A DNA stretch of 64,000 bases. Origin: Bradyrhizobium sp. AZCC 2262 (GTDB lineage Bacteria; Pseudomonadota; Alphaproteobacteria; Rhizobiales; Xanthobacteraceae). The DNA lies in NCBI RefSeq assembly GCF_036924535.1, contig NZ_JAZHRT010000001.1, positions 1,550,001 to 1,614,000 on the forward strand, read 5' to 3'. The translations under genes and the position numbers were made by a program. The notes beneath the pieces were generated by a model. It made no database searches and was not told where the DNA came from. It was given only the letters and a program-made list of their open reading frames with translations. Of this stretch, positions 51,567 through 64,000 are shown piece by piece. Position 1 is the first letter of the stretch. The number at the start of each line of letters is the position of its first letter.

Positions 51567-52085
51567 GTGGAAAGAGCGGCAAAAAAGGACGCGGTTGAGG
51601 CGCTGAACGAGGTCTTCAAGACCACGAGCGTCGCAGTCGTCGCCCACTATTCCGGCCTCACCGTGGCCCAGATGCAGAAGCTGCGCATGCAGATGAAGCA
51701 GGCGGGTGCGTCGGTGAAGGTCTCGAAGAACCGTCTCGCCAAAATTGCTCTTGAAGGCACGGATGTCGTTGCCATCGGCTCCCTGCTGAAGGGACCGACC
51801 GTGATCGCGACTTCAAACGATCCGGTAGCGGCGCCGAAGGTTGCCATCGAATTCGCCAAGACGAACGAGCGGTTCGTCATTCTCGGCGGCTCGATGGGTA
51901 AAACCGTCCTGGATGTGAACGGTGTGAAGGCGCTTGCCTCATTGCCGTCGCTGGACGAACTGCGCGGCAAGATTGTCGGCCTCCTGGTGGCGCCGGCGAC
52001 CAAGATCGCTCAGCTCTCGACTGCGCCCGCGGCCAAGCTCGCGCGCGTCGTCCAGGCCTATGCCTCAAAGAGCGAAGCGGCCTGA
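51567..52085 (+). CDS. rplJ: 50S ribosomal protein L10
   Basis: A 172-residue protein from a GTG start after CCGGAGAGAG. The N-terminal [17 protein letters not shown], the rRNA-binding [18 protein letters not shown] and [10 protein letters not shown] are standard for L10. The C-terminal helix ([13 protein letters not shown]) carries the L12 dimers of the ribosomal stalk. Unlike the usual order it is separated from rplA by 3.5 kb of other genes. Confidence 0.98.
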   Translation: MERAAKKDAVEALNEVFKTTSVAVVAHYSGLTVAQMQKLRMQMKQAGASVKVSKNRLAKIALEGTDVVAIGSLLKGPTVIATSNDPVAAPKVAIEFAKTNERFVILGGSMGKTVLDVNGVKALASLPSLDELRGKIVGLLVAPATKIAQLSTAPAAKLARVVQAYASKSEAA

Positions 52086-52137
52086 TCCTTCGCAAATCAA
52101 ACCTGGTTCGAACCAATACGTTTAAGGAAACTGATCA

Positions 52138-52509
<372 letters not shown>

Positions 52510-52964
52510 CGCAAGTTGCTTCGGCGAAATCCCGGGCGAGCGTCAGCGAGACCCGGGATCTGTCCAAAGTTGGTACGATGGGGTAACCCGGAGTACGGCG
52601 TACACAGAAAAGTGTGGGGATTCGCGGGGTTAGCCCCTCGAATCTCCACGATTCCGCCCCATATCGGGGCGGCAGCAGGAAAACGCGGTAGGCGGCGGGG
52701 ACGGCAGGGTTCCCGGCGTAAGCCGTTGGGAGACAGTCAGATTTCGGGCTTTTTCAGTCCGTGAAGCGGCAAGTTGAGACGGGCGGGTGCAGTCATGCGC
52801 CCCGCGCGTCGTTTTGCGTTTTGAAGGTCTAAAGTACAGATTCAGGACTTCATTCCTGAAGGTGGGCTTTGTTCCTTTTGAGCGATTCGAAATTCAACCC
52901 GGGGGCGATGGCAGTCGCGCTTCGGAAGGTTCGCCCATAAGGGCGACGAAAATGAGAGGCCACG
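52510..52964 (+). other. rplL-rpoB intergenic region with hairpins
   Basis: 455 bases. ATCCCGGG (52529-52536) pairs with CCCGGGAT (52552-52559), and CCGCCCC (52654-52660) pairs with GGGGCGG (52666-52672). Neither has a T-run, so they are not clear terminators. In other bacteria this gap holds an attenuator or RNA-processing site that lowers rpoBC relative to rplJL. No gene was seen. Confidence 0.5.
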
Positions 52965-57083
<4,119 letters not shown>

Positions 57084-57236
57084 CGCTAAAGATTCCATGT
57101 CCGGCCAGGAGCGTGAAGCATGTCTTCGCGCAGATGGGCCGGGCATTCGCGCTCCTCTCGGACGTTGAGCGGGGCGTGCGCTAGAAAAGAGTTTCGAATT
57201 TGCTGCCGGTGACGATCGGCACGCGAGGAGAAGACG

Positions 57237-61436
<4,200 letters not shown>

Positions 61437-61464
61437 GGGTTCCACCAGGTTCCGATCGAAAAAG

Positions 61465-61489
61465 AAAGCCGGCTGCGAAGCCGGCTTTT
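61465..61489 (+). terminator. Rho-independent terminator after rpoC
   Basis: AAAGCCGGCT and AGCCGGCTTT form a 10 bp stem with a GCGA tetraloop and a following T-run. It ends the long rplJL-rpoBC transcript, so rpsL and the str operon are not read through here. Confidence 0.88.
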
Positions 61490-61591
61490 GCTTTTTCAAC
61501 GGCCGTGGCCCGTGCTTCACCCATAAGGGTGATACGTGCTACCCAGTCACAGCGTGATGTCTGACCATGTTGACGATCCCTTCGAGTCCCC

Positions 61592-62689
61592 ATGAACGCA
61601 TCAATTGATCCAGAACATCTGATCGATCGCATTTATGAGGCCGGACTCATGCCCTCGCTTTGGCCGGCGCTGCTCGGCGAACTCGGTGCAGCGGTCGGCG
61701 GCAACGGCGGCTTTCTGTTCGGCGTGCGGGATGGATACACAAGCGCGGTCAATTCGGTCGAATATGACCAGATCATGCCTGTTTTCCTGAGAGACGGATG
61801 GAGCGAACACGATCCCAACCTGCCGCGCGCCATTGCGCTCAATCATGCGGGCTTCGTCACCGACTATGACCTCCTCTCGGAGGAGGAGATCGCGACCAAC
61901 GAAGTCTACTGCAATTTTTACCGCAAGCATGGCATCGGCTACCGGGCCGGAACGCTCATCCCGATGCCGATCGGTGATTCAATCGCAATTGTCCTGCCGC
62001 GGCATCAGGATCGTGGCCCGGTGCCGCGAGAGGTCGTCGCCTTGCTGGATGGACTGCGGCCGCATCTGGCCCGCGCCTCCCTGGCAGCAAACCGCCTTGG
62101 CTTCGAGCGCGCACGTGCCCAGGTGGACGCATTGCAGGCGCTGGGTCTGCCGGGCGCGATGCTGCGCGGGCCCGGCCGGGTGTTGGCAGTGAATGGCCTG
62201 TTCGATGCGCTGATGCCTTCGCTGTTTCAGGATCGCACGCAGCGCGTGACGATAGCGGACGTCGCGGCGGATGCGCTGCTCGCCGAAGCCCTCGGCGCGC
62301 TGCCGCTTGCCGGCAGCCGGACCGTGAAATCCATACCGGTCGCCGCGACGGTGGGTCACGTGCCGATGGTGCTGCATGTCGTCCCCGTACGCGGCTCCGC
62401 ACGCGATATCTTCACTCAGGCCACCGCGCTGCTGGTAGTGACGCCGGTCGACCGCGCCGCGGTGCCGAACGCGGAGGTCCTGCAAGGCCTGTTCGACCTG
62501 ACACCGGCAGAAGCGCGCGTGGCGCGGGGCATTGGCCAGGCCGAAACCATTGATACACTTGCCGACGCGACAGGCGTCAACCGGGAAACGGTGCGCAGCC
62601 AGCTCAAGGCCGTGTTGTCCAAGACCGGCCTCTCGCGCCAGCAGGAGCTGGCCAGCCTGCTCGCCGGCAAGGCGTTCCGTGGTGGTTAA
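61592..62689 (+). CDS. LuxR-type helix-turn-helix regulator
   Basis: A 365-residue regulator. The C-terminal 65 residues form a LuxR/GerE helix-turn-helix (LFDLTPAEARVARGIGQAET, DATGVNRETVRSQLKAVLSK). The N-terminal 280 residues contain a PAS-like sensor region starting LIDRIYEAGLMPSLWPALL, a beginning shared by many rhizobial orphan LuxR proteins of this size. No autoinducer synthase is nearby, so its ligand is unknown. It stands alone behind the rpoC terminator and has its own terminator. Confidence 0.85.
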   Translation: MNASIDPEHLIDRIYEAGLMPSLWPALLGELGAAVGGNGGFLFGVRDGYTSAVNSVEYDQIMPVFLRDGWSEHDPNLPRAIALNHAGFVTDYDLLSEEEIATNEVYCNFYRKHGIGYRAGTLIPMPIGDSIAIVLPRHQDRGPVPREVVALLDGLRPHLARASLAANRLGFERARAQVDALQALGLPGAMLRGPGRVLAVNGLFDALMPSLFQDRTQRVTIADVAADALLAEALGALPLAGSRTVKSIPVAATVGHVPMVLHVVPVRGSARDIFTQATALLVVTPVDRAAVPNAEVLQGLFDLTPAEARVARGIGQAETIDTLADATGVNRETVRSQLKAVLSKTGLSRQQELASLLAGKAFRGG

Positions 62690-62773
62690 CCGCGCCCACG
62701 GTTTCGGAGGCGGACCTTGGGCCCACTCGCTGGCGGAATAAGGCTTCCGCAAGAATACGGTGCGAAGACAAAA

Positions 62774-62796
62774 GGCCGGCACAAGCCGGCCATTTT
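62774..62796 (+). terminator. Rho-independent terminator after the LuxR-type gene
   Basis: GGCCGGC and GCCGGCC form a 7 bp stem with an ACAA loop, followed by ATTTTG. Confidence 0.75.
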
Positions 62797-62927
62797 GCTG
62801 CTTTCTTTCATTGTTGCGTTGCGAGGGCCTGCTTTGTTCATCTTCCCTTCAGGGTGAAAAGCGCTTTTGCTAATGTGGTTTAGACCGGCTGCTCCGAAGG
62901 CAGGGGCCGGAGGGCGACGGAAAAGAC

Positions 62928-64000
62928 ATGTTGGATCTTGCAATCGTAGGCGGCGGCCCCGGCGGGCTGATGAGCGCCTGGTATTTGAAGAAAAAGCTCG
63001 GCGATCTTTGCCGCGTCACGATCTACGAGGCGTCCGACCGCGTCGGGGGCAAGATCGTCTCGCGCAAATTCGATTCCGCGCCGGCGATGTACGAGGCCGG
63101 CGTCGCCGAAATCTACGATTATTCGATGACCGGCCCGGATCCGCTGCGGGAACTGATCCAGCATTTCGGTCTGCAGACGATACCGATGGACGCCGAGCAG
63201 GTGCACCTCGACGGCGAGCTGCTCAACGACGTGCCGGGCATGCGCCGCAAATACGGCGCGAAAACTGCAGCCGCAATCGAGGCGTTTCGCAAGCGCTGTT
63301 CCGACATGGTGTCGCCGATCGAATATTACGAAGGCGTCGGCGCCCACGATAACGAGCATCCGTGGGCCTACATGACCTGCGAGGAGCTGCTCGACCGGGA
63401 AGTCGACGATCCCACCGCCAAGCGATTCCTTAAAGTGATGGCGCGGTCCGATCTCGCAACCGAAAGCCACAATACCAACGGGCTGAACGCGCTGAAAAAC
63501 TTCGTGATGGATGTCGACGGCTATATCGGCTTGTATTCGATCCAGAACGGCAACGAGCAACTGATCGAGTGTCTGCGCTCGGAAGTGGATGCTGACATCC
63601 AGCTCAATCATCGCGTGCTCAAGGTCGGCAAGACCGATAGCGGCCGTTATCAGCTCAACATGATGAACGGGAAGGGGCCGGAGACACGCGATTTCGATCT
63701 GGTGCTGATGTGCCTGCCGCATTCCTGGCTCGCCACCATGCGCTGGGATGGCGAAGAGCTGCGCAAGTCGATGGTCAAGCATGTCGCCTATTTCGACCGT
63801 CCGGCGCACTATTTGCGGGTTTCGATCCTGTTCGACGAACCGTTCTGGGGCGAGAAGATCGCCGGCGCCTGGTTCATGTCGGAAGCGTTCGGCGGCTGCT
63901 GCGTCTACAATGAGGGCGCCCGCCACGACGTCGGCAAGCACGGCGTGCTGAACTGGCTGATCGCCGGCTCGGACGCGCTGGCGTTCGCCAATCTGAGCGA
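62928..64000 (+). CDS. FAD-dependent amine oxidase-like protein (partial)
   Basis: The gene starts at 62928 (MLDLAIVGGGPGG) and stays open for 357 codons to the window end, so the C-terminus is missing. The FAD-binding GGGPGGLMSAWYL lies at 8-20, followed by YEASDRVGGKIVS, the second dinucleotide-contact motif of the flavin monoamine oxidase / phytoene desaturase superfamily. LIECLRSEVDADIQLNHRV fits the mid FAD contact, and the LMCLPHSWLATMRWDG segment is typical of amine oxidases. The substrate is unknown. Confidence 0.82.
   Translation, partial: MLDLAIVGGGPGGLMSAWYLKKKLGDLCRVTIYEASDRVGGKIVSRKFDSAPAMYEAGVAEIYDYSMTGPDPLRELIQHFGLQTIPMDAEQVHLDGELLNDVPGMRRKYGAKTAAAIEAFRKRCSDMVSPIEYYEGVGAHDNEHPWAYMTCEELLDREVDDPTAKRFLKVMARSDLATESHNTNGLNALKNFVMDVDGYIGLYSIQNGNEQLIECLRSEVDADIQLNHRVLKVGKTDSGRYQLNMMNGKGPETRDFDLVLMCLPHSWLATMRWDGEELRKSMVKHVAYFDRPAHYLRVSILFDEPFWGEKIAGAWFMSEAFGGCCVYNEGARHDVGKHGVLNWLIAGSDALAFANLS

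Overview
The window looks like chromosome of a high-GC alphaproteobacterium of the Bradyrhizobium / Nitrobacteraceae group. The reasons are the style of the core proteins (SecE, NusG, L11, L1, L10, L7/L12, RpoB, RpoC), many TetR, CaiB/BaiF, acyl-CoA dehydrogenase and SDR genes, and short palindromic intergenic repeats of the kind common in rhizobia. This assignment comes from recognition, not from a database search.

Layout. (1) Bases 1-4314 hold a compact set that mixes riboflavin/pterin-type enzymes with sugar and methyl transfer: a partial RibA-like gene, a RibD reductase-domain protein, a methyltransferase, a family-4 glycosyltransferase, a 6-pyruvoyl-tetrahydropterin-synthase homologue that lacks expected catalytic residues, and a medium-chain dehydrogenase. 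This is the best candidate for an undescribed pathway. (2) 4434-8289 is an operon of opgH, an FkbM methyltransferase and a polytopic membrane protein. (3) 8296-14665 holds a cytochrome c, an EamA exporter with a TetR regulator sharing one operator sequence, an M20-type peptidase, an NDUFA9-like protein and rocD. (4) 14903-22932 holds a UPF0182 protein, HdeD- and LapA-like membrane proteins, a patatin, a GntP-type permease and an old-yellow-enzyme homologue. Copies of a ~150 bp repeat ending like a tRNA T-arm lie between these genes. (5) 23422-28498 is a tandem pair of unusual receptors, each fusing a type 1 (Leu/Ile/Val-like) binding protein to a TAXI-type binding domain. (6) 28716-33448 holds a CoA-transferase, a RidA protein, a frameshifted haloperoxidase-like gene and a CadC-like regulator. 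(7) 34123-42660 is a catabolic stretch: TetR, acyl-CoA dehydrogenase, sugar-kinase-like phosphotransferase, DMT transporter, NIPSNAP protein, two SDRs, a histidine phosphatase and a serine hydrolase.

(8) 42808-61436 is the transcription/translation core in the order tRNA-Trp, secE, nusG, rplK, rplA, rplJ, rplL, rpoB, rpoC. It is interrupted twice. A ~2.5 kb remnant island lies between tRNA-Trp and secE, flanked by a 43 bp duplication of the tRNA 3' half and carrying a decayed integrase, an FkbM methyltransferase and a coiled-coil protein. A ~3.4 kb block lies between rplA and rplJ and holds a 2-hydroxyacid dehydrogenase and an ECF41 sigma-factor operon with a matching candidate promoter. (9) 61592-64000 holds a LuxR-type regulator and a partial FAD-dependent oxidoreductase running off the end.

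No rRNA genes, CRISPR arrays, transposases or replication origins were seen.
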